Assembly (NCBI GenBank): GCA_003117195.1
Contig: BDSI01000028.1
Location: 963,001 to 1,027,000, forward strand
Direction of reading: 5' to 3'
Source of the DNA: Eudorina sp. 2006-703-Eu-15
Lineage: Eukaryota > Chlorophyta > Chlorophyceae > Chlamydomonadales > Volvocaceae
DNA: 64,000 bases
Part shown: piece after piece, positions 24,964 through 35,299 of the stretch
How positions within the stretch are numbered: the stretch's first letter is position 1
How the letters are laid out: every line of letters starts with the position of its first letter
Made by a program: the position numbers and the translations under genes
The notes under the pieces: model-generated
What the model was told of the DNA's origin: nothing
Databases searched by the model: none
Seen by the model: only the letters and a program-made list of their open reading frames with translations

Positions 24964-25059
24964 CAACACACCCATTACGGAGTCATTCATTCATTCATTC
25001 ATTCATTCATTCATTCATTCATTCATTCGTTCATTCAACACACCCACAACGGAGTCATC
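24964..25059. repeat. (ATTC)n microsatellite between 23-bp direct repeats
   Basis: About 13 ATTC units (24983-25036, one ATTCG variant) lie between CAACACACCCATTACGGAGT... (24964) and CAACACACCCACAACGGAGT... (25037). The flanks match at 21 of 23 positions. Confidence 0.85.
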
Positions 25060-25268
25060 GGTGCAGTCCGCACCCAGCCGCTGTTTGCAACGGGATCCAC
25101 GCATACACTGGTGACGGGTTCCTCGCAAAACACCCGTCGCTAAACACCCAAATGTACGCGAAGCACACCCGGCACAGGCATGGGCAGCGCGGCCTGAGAC
25201 TAGAAACAGAGTGGGTGCGGGGTGAACTTCGGTGCACTTGTGGAGCCTGTCCGGTGCGCCAAGGTGGT

Positions 25269-25366
25269 GTCACGACACACTGCGTGATCGGTGTATCGTG
25301 TACGGGTTGGCGGTACTAGTAACGCCAATCCATACACGATACGCCAATCACGCAGTGTGTCGTGAC
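25269..25366. repeat. Near-perfect palindrome, 44-bp arms, 10-bp loop
   Basis: The left arm (25269-25312, starting GTCACGACACACTGCGTGAT) and the right arm (25323-25366, ending CACGCAGTGTGTCGTGAC) are inverted repeats matching at 40 of 44 positions. All four differences are transitions. The loop is about 10 bp around GTACTAGTAA. A transcript would fold into a long hairpin. It could be a small MITE or a palindromic hairpin locus; no flanking TSD is obvious. Confidence 0.9.
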
Positions 25367-25513
25367 AGCCGGACGAGAGCTGCCCTTAGGCGCGGAAAAC
25401 TTTAGTTCGGGTGGTGGAGAGCGTGCAGCGGGCGGGAGTGAATGTCAAATGGGAAGATGCCCACACGGAGACGTCCTAAGGCGTGTTGGCGGCTCGGCGT
25501 GGATGGGATTTAC

Positions 25514-25540
25514 ATTAGTATTAATATCCTTAATACTAAT
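25514..25540. repeat. AT-rich perfect hairpin
   Basis: ATTAGTATTAA (25514-25524) and TTAATACTAAT (25530-25540) are perfect 11-bp inverted repeats around a 5-bp loop, isolated in GC-rich surroundings. Function unknown. Confidence 0.8.
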
Positions 25541-27528
25541 TAAGGACCCCGCGGGTCATCGGTGACAGCTGGGGACTTGCGTATGAGGGGAGCTGTAGTG
25601 ACACCCTGTGGCTGCGGTAGATATTTCGGGGGCAGGTGCAGCGCGGCCTATGCCAAGGCGACGTCACGTCAAGGGTGACGGGATGGCGATTTGGGTTAGG
25701 CTAGAAGCATGAGTTGTCCGGGAACACGGTTGGTCATCGCAGCCTCCGGTGGGATCGGGGAACGTGTCAGTAACGTCCTGGTCCTGGGGCCCACGGAAGC
25801 CGATCAACGAGGTATGGGGGCCGACATACAGCAGCGGAATGGCGCCCATGCCATGTGCAAGCGAACGGCCTGGACAGCGGCAGATACGGCGGCGGCGGCG
25901 GCAGCGGTTTACTGGAGCCGGTTGCATGTTTTTCGGAGCATGGCATCCCGGACCAGCGTTTCTGGGTCTCCCGGTCCGGTACGTTAAGGCAATACTCGAG
26001 CCCCCATGGCTAGCCGTGACTGCGGGCCGCCACCGAGGATTGGGACCGACTGTTGAAACTTGAAAGTGATGGTGGTTCGCTACAGAGGCGCCTGCGTCCC
26101 CGCAGTGGACTGCTTCCTTGGCATCGGCTGGGACTTATGAACGGGGTAGTCCCTTGAAAGTGTAGGCACGGTGCGGGTGTTTGGTGCGCATGCAGCTTTG
26201 CAGGAGGATGGTCACGATGACGGACCGCATCACGTAGGCCAGCAGCGGCGCCGCCAGCTGTGTGCGGGGGAGGCCAGGCGGTGCACACACACACACAGGA
26301 GACCGGACAGGACCGGACAGGACAGAGACAAAGCCCAGATAATATTAAGGGAGCACAGTGATTTGGGTATAACGACAATAACGACAAGGAACACAAAGGA
26401 GCAAGCCGGACAAGAAAGCCCAGTCACCGACGCCGTTTATCGTCTCACACCCCTATTACGCACCCTGGAGTCGCTCTGAAGGCACCCCTAATCGTAACCC
26501 CCCGATCCCCCCCATTCGGTCTTTTCCGCTTGTCCCAGCAAAATCATGCACCCGGACAAACCGCTGTTGCGCAAACAGCCCCATGCTTGGGTGCAAGATA
26601 GGCATGCCAGGCTGACACCAGACCACAGCTTTAGACGGTTGTAGGTGTCAGCACGCACGCTGCAAGGGTCTGTCCTGAGCAGCTGACCATGCAGGCATCC
26701 TTGACATTCCGGCATTCATAGCTCGAAATAGAATAGGATGGCGTGGGGTGGTTAGGAACCGTTAGTGTAAACGCGCTCGGTCGTCATCTCTTTCCATGTG
26801 TCTCAAGGCATAAGTTTATAGCGCACGCAACTGGTACTACGGGCGCATGGGCGATTGCTGCTTCTTCAGACGATCAGACCCGAACGGTTATGCTAACTAC
26901 CTTAACGGTTCTATACTCGTGAATCCTGGAACTTCAAGAAAATGGTTATGTACACAATATACATATTCTTCGCATCAATTAATTGGTCAGCTGCTCAGGA
27001 AAGACTCCGGCAGCCTGACCAGCCTGACCACGCTGTCCAAAGCAGTGTTGACAGCTTGGGGTGCCAAACTTGCAGCCAAAGATGAACAGCTGAGGCTGGG
27101 TGCCATACGGCGATCGGCATTGCGCGCCATTCGGGTTGCCCATGAGGCGTGCAACGCTGTCGCTCATATTGAAGCGCAAGCAATCTGACGCCATGCTGGG
27201 CTTCTCCAGACATTTGAAGCAAACAAATTAGGATGCTAAAATGGCTTCGATGAAATATTCAGGCTATTGTAACCGAAATTTTAGGTCGCCAGCCTTTCAC
27301 CAAGTATCATGTGCTTGATGTCTGCAGCACCATAACAATTCTCTTATGATAAACAGGTTGATATTCAACGCAGAATAGAGGGAAGACAACTTCCTCCGTA
27401 CAAATTGGGCCCCTTTTAGGAGCTGCTTCTAACCTCTCCGCTTGAACACTACGGTGTCGGTTCTCCATGACCCGCTAAGCAGACTGCTGTAACTTAACCA
27501 TACCTCCGTGGACCCATTGGCTAGGACA

Positions 27529-30500
27529 ATGCGGGCCGCGCTGCTCGCCCTAGTGCTGGGCGCACACTTAATCCTTGCTAGCGCTGCTGACGACGCGGCC
27601 GCCGCGGCCACTGTTAAGAAAGAAACACCTAAGGTTAGCAATATCATTCCAACGGCTGGCAGTGCGGAGCTTTACAACGGCATCGGAGACGTTAGCGCAA
27701 CGGGTGAGACCCGATCATCGTCAGGGTCCGAAGCGCGACGCCGTGGCTGAAGCAGCAGCCGTCTACAACGTGCAGGAGATTGCGCTGGAGATGCTAAGGC
27801 GGCTTGCAAGGATGTGATCGCTGGTGAAGGGCGCTTGGCAAACTGCCTCACAAAGCGGATACGTGCGCAGCGTCAAGGCAACGTCGTCGGTAAGTTTCGA
27901 CGAGCCAATAGCCCGTATTAGTGAAGGATTTCAAGTTATTTACTGTTGCGCAGGCCGCAAGGTGGTTGACAAGTGCGTCGAGGCGCTGGCTGCCTACAAG
28001 ATTGACAGGTCAAAAAAGATCAATAAGGACGTGCCTCTGGGTAAGTTTTTGGTTGATAATGCCACGCTATGTAGGCCGAATCCTGACCGATTTGTGACCT
28101 TTTCCCCTGCAGCCAAGGCCTGCAAGGACGATGTTGCGAAGTTGTGTAAGGACGCCAATGATGATAAAGCACCTGGCTCTGTGCTTGGTTGCCTCATGTG
28201 AGAATGTTGAATTAGGAGGATGGGTTTCGAATGGGTTTCATGCCCGGTCGTGACGTTGACTTGAGCGTGGGCGAACCCGCAGGGACAACAAGCCGAAGCT
28301 AACAGCTGGCTGCGGTGCTGAGGTTTTCCGCACCCAGTCGGAGGTGAGGTCTGGGTGCATCGTGGAGTACAAGATTCTACTATTCTTTTTTCAGTCGGAC
28401 GTGACTGGGGGCTCGTGGCTTTTGGACGTGCCACACTTTGCAGGTGGCTGAGGATTACCGCTTCGACTACAAGTTGTACACCGCCTGCAAGGACGACGTT
28501 ACCCATCTCTGCAAGGATGTGGAGCAGGGCGAGGAGCTGGAATGCCTGGTAAGAGGGTTGCATGGCTGTTTGTCGAGGGGTGTGTGGGTTGGAACAGGGT
28601 GGGCGAAAAATGAACTCGACGATTTCCCTCTTGTGGACAAGTAAGTGCCCGGGTGAACCTGCCTGACGAAATGAATGAGACTTGACGTGTCACGCGCTGC
28701 TCCCGCGCTGCTCCCCCTGTAGGGCCAGAAGAGGATCCAGGTTTCTTGGGAGTGCCAAAACCAGATGTTCCGCAATGAGAAGGAAACCGGTGACGATATC
28801 CGCCTCAGCACCCGCTTGTTCAAGAAGTGTTTGATAGACCAGCAGAAGTTCTGTAAAGATGTCGAGCCGGGACACATGCGTGTCCAGGAGTGTCTGGAGG
28901 ACCATGTGGAGGAGGCTGATTTCTCCGCGGATTGCAAGAACGAGCTTGAGGATATGATTGCTAAGCGGGTTGCAGATTTCCGTCTTGATACCGCGCTTCG
29001 CGAGGCATGTGAGGGTGATCTGAAGGATACTTGCGGGACGACTCTGAAGGACATGGACGAGGTGAGCTACCGTTTTGCGCAACATTATCGAAATTCAGCA
29101 TGTGCACGATATGAATCCACGTGGATATGTGCAGTCAGCCTAGCAAACTATTACGGCGATTTTGGCGATCGTTGAGTGGCTTTCCGGGGGTTGAATGGTT
29201 TTCCGTCTCGAAGGATAGATGTCAGTGCGGGTTGGGCCCTGCAATATTCGTCAGGAAAACTTTAATGGACAGTGGATTGTGTGCATCATGTCTGTCGTGT
29301 ACGCATCGGGTAGCAAGCGGTTGTACGGAAATGTGCTGCGTATTTGCAAGTAGTTGCATCTAGTAGCGTTGCAGCGGTTCTCAGGGAGCATGTCGGGCGT
29401 CTTGAATCGCCAAACCCATTCCGTGTGCGTGTTTTGGTCCCATCGATGAAGGTTACGGTGAAACTTCGGATGACACTGACTGGTACTGATTTGCTGACTC
29501 AGTTGAGTTTGTTTCCCTGATCACTGCAGGACGACAAGATTAGGCAGTCGGCGCTTAACTGCCTGCAGTCTCTGCGTGAGGAGTTGAAGAGTGACAAGTG
29601 CAAGGCTGAGATCCATCGCCGGCTGGCTCGTGCCGCTCGCGACATTCGCTTTGACGAGGTCTTGGCCAGTGCGTGCACGGAAGACCGTAACCGTTTCTGC
29701 AGTGAGATCCAGCCGGTACGTCAAGGAATGTACCCAGTTCATGCGGAGCAAGAGTGAGCGCGGATGGCAGTGACCTGTCGAAGCATCTTAAGCGTTCCGT
29801 TCCCGTGGTACGTTACGTGACCACTGTATATTTCTTTCCCCCCATTGCAGGGATCTGCGCGAGTGATTCGGTGCCTTCAGGACAACCGCAACAGCCTGGA
29901 CTTCAAGTGCGCGGCCGCTCTCTTCGACCATGAAGTCAAGATGGCTGAGGACCTGGACTTCAAGTTCCCCATGAAGCGTGCTTGCGCATGGGAGATCAGC
30001 TCGTTCTGCAAGAATGTTCCGCATGGTCATGCGCGTGTAGTCAGGCAAGTGACATTCCCACAAACTGATTCGTTCTGGGTAAGGAAAGTATTCTATATAA
30101 AAGCAGAAGAGAGTAAAGAGATATAGGTTTGGGTGGTGTGCGACGCCTTTCGGTTAGGGTCCCCGAACGGTTGGCGTGACGCCCTACCATACCACATGGT
30201 CTGCGACTTCATTTGATCATACTTGACAAGCCGTCCAATGGGCAACCATTATGTCCTCGTATGCAGGTGCCTAGAGGATAACATTGACAACACCGACATG
30301 TCGAAGGAGTGCAAGGATGAGGTCATGAAGGATATGAACCGCATGGCGCAAGATTACCGCCTTAACTGGCGTCTGAACCACGCATGCGAGGGCGAGATCC
30401 AGAAGCTGTGCCCGAATGCGTGCAGCAACACACCTGGCGTAACCTGCGGCGGATTGGTACTGCAGTGCCTGCAAGACAAGCAGGATAACATCACGAATGA

Positions 30501-31946
30501 GGCGTGCCAAGAGGAGGTTTTCTACTTTGAGCTGATGGAGGTCACCGATTTCCGCAATGACGTCATCCTTGCGGAGGCCTGCCGCAACGACGTCGAGACA
30601 TATTGCAAGGATGTTGAGCCGGGTAAGCGTTTCGACGTATGTCGGCCAGTCGTTGCGTACAACGGATTGTGATATCAAGTTTTGCCGGGCTGCGTGTGCA
30701 GGTGAGGGTCGCGTGCATCAGTGCCTGCGCTACAACAAGGAAAAGCTTTCGGAGTCATGCCGTAACGAGGAGATGAAGTTGGCTGCGCTTGAGTATCGGG
30801 ATATCCGCCTGCGGCCAAAGCTCAACAAACTATGCTCAGAAGAGAAGGCCGTCTACTGCAAGGTACGTTCTCACGTTCAGGACGAAGTACCCGTTACGGC
30901 ATGGGCGTGCTGAGTCGTACTTCCCTGACGTTCAGGTCTGTATACGTTCAGACAGTCGTAGAGAGAGTTGTTTCCCTTTGGGTTATTGGGGTTCCAAGTT
31001 GGTGTCCAATGCGCATGTTGGCTGCAGGATGTCAAGCCTGGCAAGGCCCGCGTCATTAAGTGCCTGATGGAGAACATGGCCCAGCCGAACTTCGGCGAGG
31101 AGTGCAAGGAGGAGCTGCAGAAGCGAGAGGACATGATGAAGTCGGACTACAGGTACGACGTGGGCGTCTTCACCAGCTGCGAGAGTGACGTCGAGACGTA
31201 CTGCAAGGAGGCGAAAACCAAGCTGCGAGGAAACGCGACGGTCCTGAAGTGTCTGGTTGACAACTTCAAGAGCCTTGCGGAGCAGTGCCAAACAGAGATG
31301 TCGCGCGCCGTTCGCCTGGCTCTTTGGGACTACAAGCCTGGCGCGGCCCTCACCACGACCTGTGATGCCGACGTGGAATCGCAATGCCCGCGGGTAAGAG
31401 TGTCAAGATGTCTTGAATCTCTGCGACTTGAAGCCTGGGGAGCCCCGATGTCGGGATATGTTCACCGTACATGCTGCGTTCAAAAAGGTTCTACGAAAAT
31501 CGTTACCATGATTACTTTGCATGAACCCAAATCGCTTTTGCTGCCATTCTGCTGTACAGGGATCACGCAGTCGCTCTGGAGCCGTTTTCACCATCGGCGC
31601 TGTTGGGCGGTGCCTGTCGAAGGCGCTGGTGGAGGGCAAGCGGCTGGATAGCAAGTGCCGTGCCTTGGTACTGGTGGCTGCTCCTAAGGACGCCCGTGTG
31701 TATTTCGACCATCCTGAGTCGACGTCGGCGCTCATTCAGAAAATGGCCCAGGTTCAGCAAGCCGCTGGCCTCGAGTCAGTGCTCGTCGACACGGACAGCA
31801 GCACTGTCACAGTCACCGGCTGGGTCGCTTTGGCATGCATCATTTCCCTCATTATAGTCTTCATCGGGGGTGCTGTGATGCTGTACAAGCGCCTTGTGGG
31901 CGCTGAGAAGCCGCACACATTGCACATTAAGTCTGGGGATGCGTAA
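27529..31946 (+). CDS. Golgi apparatus protein 1 (GLG1/ESL-1/CFR-1)-like cysteine-rich membrane protein, 13 exons, 871 aa
   Basis: Exons: 27529-27703, 27776-27889, 27954-28040, 28113-28197, 28283-28343, 28444-28548, 28723-29061, 29530-29715, 29851-30044, 30267-30622, 30702-30862, 31028-31393, 31560-31946. All phases close. The start encodes a signal peptide (MRAALLALVLGAHLILASAA). The lumenal part is a string of GLG1 cysteine-rich repeats, recognisable by ACKDDVTHLCKDVEQGEEL, CKDVEPGHMRVQECL, CEGEIQKLCPNAC and similar CxxDV...C...V..CL units. A single transmembrane helix lies near residues 829-850 (VALACIISLIIVFIGGAVML), followed by a 20-residue tail ending KSGDA. Animal GLG1 is a Golgi type I protein of about 1170 aa with 16 repeats; this one is shorter. 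The intron after exon 9 uses a GC donor. The algal role is not known to me. Confidence 0.93.
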
Positions 31947-32414
31947 GGGAGTTGATGAGTTGTCGGGGATATGAGCGCATGCTTGTCATCGCATATGTGA
32001 CGTGCTCTGCAGGGTCACGTGTACGCGCGCGAAGAGCGCTGCAAGCGCTTGGAGCGCTGCAATTCAAATGTTTAGCCGTGTCGGAAGATAACGATGTCCG
32101 TGGGCGGTCGTATATGGGGCCCTGCTCGCCATGACCCTGACCGCATCATTGCTGGAGCATATCTGACAGAGCGAGCGGCGGTTCAAGGATTTTCTGACCG
32201 GTTCTGTTTCAAACGGACAAAAGACAGGAGTTTCGATGCGGCTACTTGATATTAGTCAGGTTCAACGTGCACAGAGATGGGATGATAGGGGATAATGGGG
32301 GCTTGCAATAGGGTAGAACTGAACATCGCGCAGAGCAAATCTTGTTTTGTTGGATAATGCGAGAGGGGATATGAGCAGTAGGTGTGAGGGGTGTCTTCGA
32401 TGCGTGGCTTAGGC

Positions 32415-32419
32415 TGTAA
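32415..32419 (+). terminator. TGTAA polyadenylation signal, GLG1-like gene
   Basis: First TGTAA after the stop at 31946, giving a 3' UTR of about 0.47 kb. Confidence 0.5.
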
Positions 32420-33211
32420 AGACGCGAATGTGATTGACTGGATTTCATGTAACTCAAGTGTGGACCTCTGCAACAGACATTGTCTGAGCATTGCAAGTCG
32501 GCTAGGCTGCCCAATATTCAAAACACTTGTGAGAGAATAAACATTCAAGCCGTCCCGTCCCTCGCACCTGTACACAACGCCAAGCGCTCCAATATTTAGT
32601 GTCTGTGCATTTCATAGATCCCACCGGCGCAAAACCTCCGCGACTGTACACTTCTCCCCTTCCTGGCTGCACCTACAACAGCACAACACTGGGGATTCGG
32701 GGTTTGGGCCTTACGTGGTTCCCTTAATGGTGAGCGGGCACACCAGCCGACGACAGAATGTACCGTATCTGCTGCATTAGTTCCAGGCTTCCAGCGCCTG
32801 CCCCGTCTGTTCTCTGTCATCGCAGACCAGACCAGATAAGTGGCAACATGAGCCATCTGAGACCCCGAAGCCCTCCAGGTATGGAGGCCAAATGCGCATC
32901 ATCCGGTAGCACGCGGCGCACTGGTCGGGTCATGGTGCAACTGAAGTAATGCTAATGTTGTCGCCAGGCGCCTAAGCCGCATCCATTGGCGGATCCAGAC
33001 ACAGCGGCAGGGGCCCTTCCAGGCCCAGGACCACGAATTGGCAGAGCAGCAGCGGGGCCTTTAGCCATGCAGGAAAATCGCCTGAAGGGACGCCCACTCT
33101 CATCCCCAGGCCATATTAACGACGTGAAACTGTTGGCAGAGGCTACCAGAACGTCACGGCAGAGGCTACCAGCCAATGCGAAACGCTAACCCGCTTTGAG
33201 GCACCCAAAAG

Positions 33212-33364
33212 CCCAATTGTAAATGTAAATGTAAATGTAACCGTTACAAGGTGGACCCGTATCCCGACCGGGTGTTCCAACGGGCCCAGATAGCTCGTAG
33301 GTGCCTCGTCTCATCTCTGGACAGAATGCCAGGGTCTTTCCCATTAGACGACCCCCCCAATTGT
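33212..33364 (-). mobile_element. 135-bp 5'-truncated non-LTR retrotransposon, 9-bp TSD
   Basis: CCCAATTGT at 33212-33220 and 33356-33364 flanks 135 bp (33221-33355). The minus strand reads an open C-terminal peptide ending DETRHLRAIWARWNTRSGYG, then STL-stop, then a (TTTACA)n tail. It is the most complete of three local copies of this element's 3' end. Confidence 0.88.
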
Positions 33365-33446
33365 GTTCGTGTTCCTTTCAAGTCTTTCATCTAGCCGCCA
33401 CGACCGTGCAGCCTGTAACGACTGTGCTACTGCGCCATCTGCTTCC

Positions 33447-33451
33447 TTACA
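33447..33451 (-). terminator. TGTAA polyadenylation signal, plastid membrane-protein gene
   Basis: TTACA here (TGTAA on minus) lies about 53 bp beyond the stop at 33504. It is close but is the first candidate; the next is inside the retrotransposon scrap at about 33244. Confidence 0.4.
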
Positions 33452-33503
33452 CCGCCTCGAACTGCGTCGTGTTAGTAGCACGGGAAAATCGTATCGACGC
33501 TGC

Positions 33504-35028
33504 TTATGACGGTGGGAACCCGCCAAGGAGGTATATGGTGCCGAACAGGAGCACAAACGTCACCACAGCAAAGCAGAGAAGGTAGACTCCAAACGCCCAT
33601 CGCTTGGACAGGCCGGTCGTTTTCGAAACCCACAAGATCAGCCGCTCGAAGACGGGCGCCAACGCAATGGCCAGGCTGAAACGCAAGGGCCGCACAAAGT
33701 TCTGCGAAGTGTCACGCATGGCAAGGGAACGAGATTGCAGCCCTTCAGTGACACGATACGATCCGTGCAGGACGCGGCATGCGATCTCCCATACACATAC
33801 ACAAAATGGCACTAGTCGCGCCAGGGCCTGAAATCGATACCACTGCACCACACGGAGAACAGCGCTATGGCTGGACATCGCGACCGCGTCAAACGGCCAC
33901 ATGATTTCCACCGGGTAGTCCCATACAGGCTGTTTTACCCAGGCGCCTGCCCGCTGCCGCTTCATCTCCGGCAACGACAGAGAGCAGCCAAAACGGCTGC
34001 GCAGTGCGCACACGCACCTGCATGGTCCACAGGCCGGCGTAGAAGCCAAGGAACGCGGGCCACTGCCCCGCGGCTAGCGGCGACTTGCCAGTGGCCTTCA
34101 CGAAGCTGATCCAGGCGATCCCCAGGCATATGCCATACGTCACGTTGGAGATGAAGCCTGGGACAAGTGGCGTAGTAAGAGTTGTCACCGGGTGAGACCC
34201 TAGGGGCACTTTACCACGCTGAACACACTGTTGAAGACACCAGTCTCAGGCGCCGCAATATAGAAATGATGTCGCTGTGCCGCACCGACTGCTGTCCACG
34301 ACAGCGGTGCGCCTCACGGACTCAGAGTCTTCCTGACAACACCCTTGACGCTGCCACGCATTGCCCGCAACCCGCTGACAGCATCGGCGTCATCACGTCG
34401 GTCCTGGCGTTCGGCACGCGCCGCACACCTGGTGTCGTACTTCCAGGGAGCCCGCCTGCTCACCGTAGCTGGCAAATGCGCCCATGCCCAGCTGCGCTAG
34501 TTTCTCCTTGTCTAGCTTGTCTCCGAGGAAGAATCGCTTGATGCGGCCGAGGATGCCGGGATTAGGGCTGCAAGTCAGGGGGAAGAGGCGGGAAACCCGC
34601 ACGTCCGCGGACGAGGCAAGGAATCGCCTCTTGAAGGACGCTCGCGACTCGCTTTGCGCAAAACTAGGGAGGGCAATTTCGATCTTTCCTTTGCACGAGC
34701 TGGCGAGGATTTAGGGTTTTACCTCGGACATAGGGGACGCCCTGCAAAGAGCCCTGGGGCATTGACACTGATTCGTTGTGCTATACGTGTTGGTGAAGTG
34801 AAAGGTGTGACCACCCCCGCACCTGGTCTCGGTCGGCTGTGGTGAGTTCGGGGTGTCGCCACCGGGTGCGGCAGGTGAGGCAGACGACGACGAACTCATG
34901 ACCAAGTTACCGCGCGCGAGCTGTGGAGTCCGACAGACAAGTGGTTGCAGAACCGGACGTAACGCTGCCGGCCTCGTGATTCGGGCTGGGGGTGAAGCCC
35001 GCGAAAGGACCACAGCGTTGCCGTGCAT
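33504..35028 (-). CDS. Plastid multi-span membrane protein of unknown function, 4 exons, 215 aa
   Basis: Exons (minus): 35028-34823, 34567-34464, 34157-34018, 33701-33504; GT-AG, phases close. The N-terminus is an Arg/Pro/Ser-rich chloroplast transit peptide (MHGNAVVLSRASPPARITRP), then a Ser-rich linker. The mature part begins GRIKRFFLGDKLDKEKLAQL. It contains hydrophobic segments at VTYGICLGIAWISFVK, WPAFLGFYAGLWTM, SLAIALAPVFERLILWV and VYLLCFAVVTFVLLFGTIYLL, the last near the C-terminus (ending GGFPPS). The middle (SYGFISNVTYG ... NFVRPLRFSLA) resembles conserved plant and algal plastid proteins and distantly the DUF1279/FAM210 pattern of a helix pair followed by an arginine-containing PxRF segment. 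I do not know a name. It shares a 271-bp divergent promoter with the DJ-1-like gene. Confidence 0.85.
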
Positions 35029-35299
35029 TCGTCAAGTCGTTTACCGGCGAAAGTGAAATGAATATAATGGAACGCTGCTTGTACCCATAACGCTCAAGTA
35101 TGAAAGGGTCTCCAACCCGGCCAACCCTGGCAGTACGGAAGAAATTTACGACAAAATTACTCGCGATCTGTGTTGCAATATAACAATAAACGTGAACATC
35201 CTTGTGTCACATCTGGCAAAGACATTAACTTGATCATTTCAGTCTTGTGTTTTATTCTACCAACCGTCTTGGAAGGCGTTGAACCTCAACGCAGTGATC
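35029..35299. promoter_or_regulatory. 271-bp divergent promoter
   Basis: It separates start codons at 35028 (minus) and 35300 (plus). A/T-rich TATA-like motifs occur on both sides: ATTATATTC (minus) at about 35059-35068, and CAATATAACAATAAA (plus) at about 35174-35188. Bidirectional use is inferred from spacing. Confidence 0.5.

Larger units (their letters stand above)
23824..27528. other. Repeat-rich, largely gene-free stretch
   Basis: It holds a 44-bp retrotransposon scar (24665-24708), an ATTC microsatellite with flanking direct repeats (24964-25059), a 44-bp-arm palindrome (25269-25366), a small AT hairpin (25514-25540) and short frames without motifs. The longest, 26847-27188 (+, 113 aa), has no recognisable domain and a codon pattern unlike the neighbours; I do not call it a gene. 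It also contains the promoters of the divergent small membrane-protein and GLG1 genes. Confidence 0.5.
31947..33503. other. 3' UTRs and intergenic DNA with a retrotransposon insertion
   Basis: It carries the 3' UTR of the GLG1-like gene to about 32.4 kb, the 3' UTR of the minus-strand plastid membrane-protein gene (33447-33503) and the insertion at 33221-33355. Short frames between 32.6 and 33.2 kb have no motif. Confidence 0.55.

Noticed and set aside
26847..27188. 113-codon plus frame in the gene-poor stretch
   Set aside because: No motif, low GC at third positions compared with real genes here, and no neighbouring exons that join in phase.
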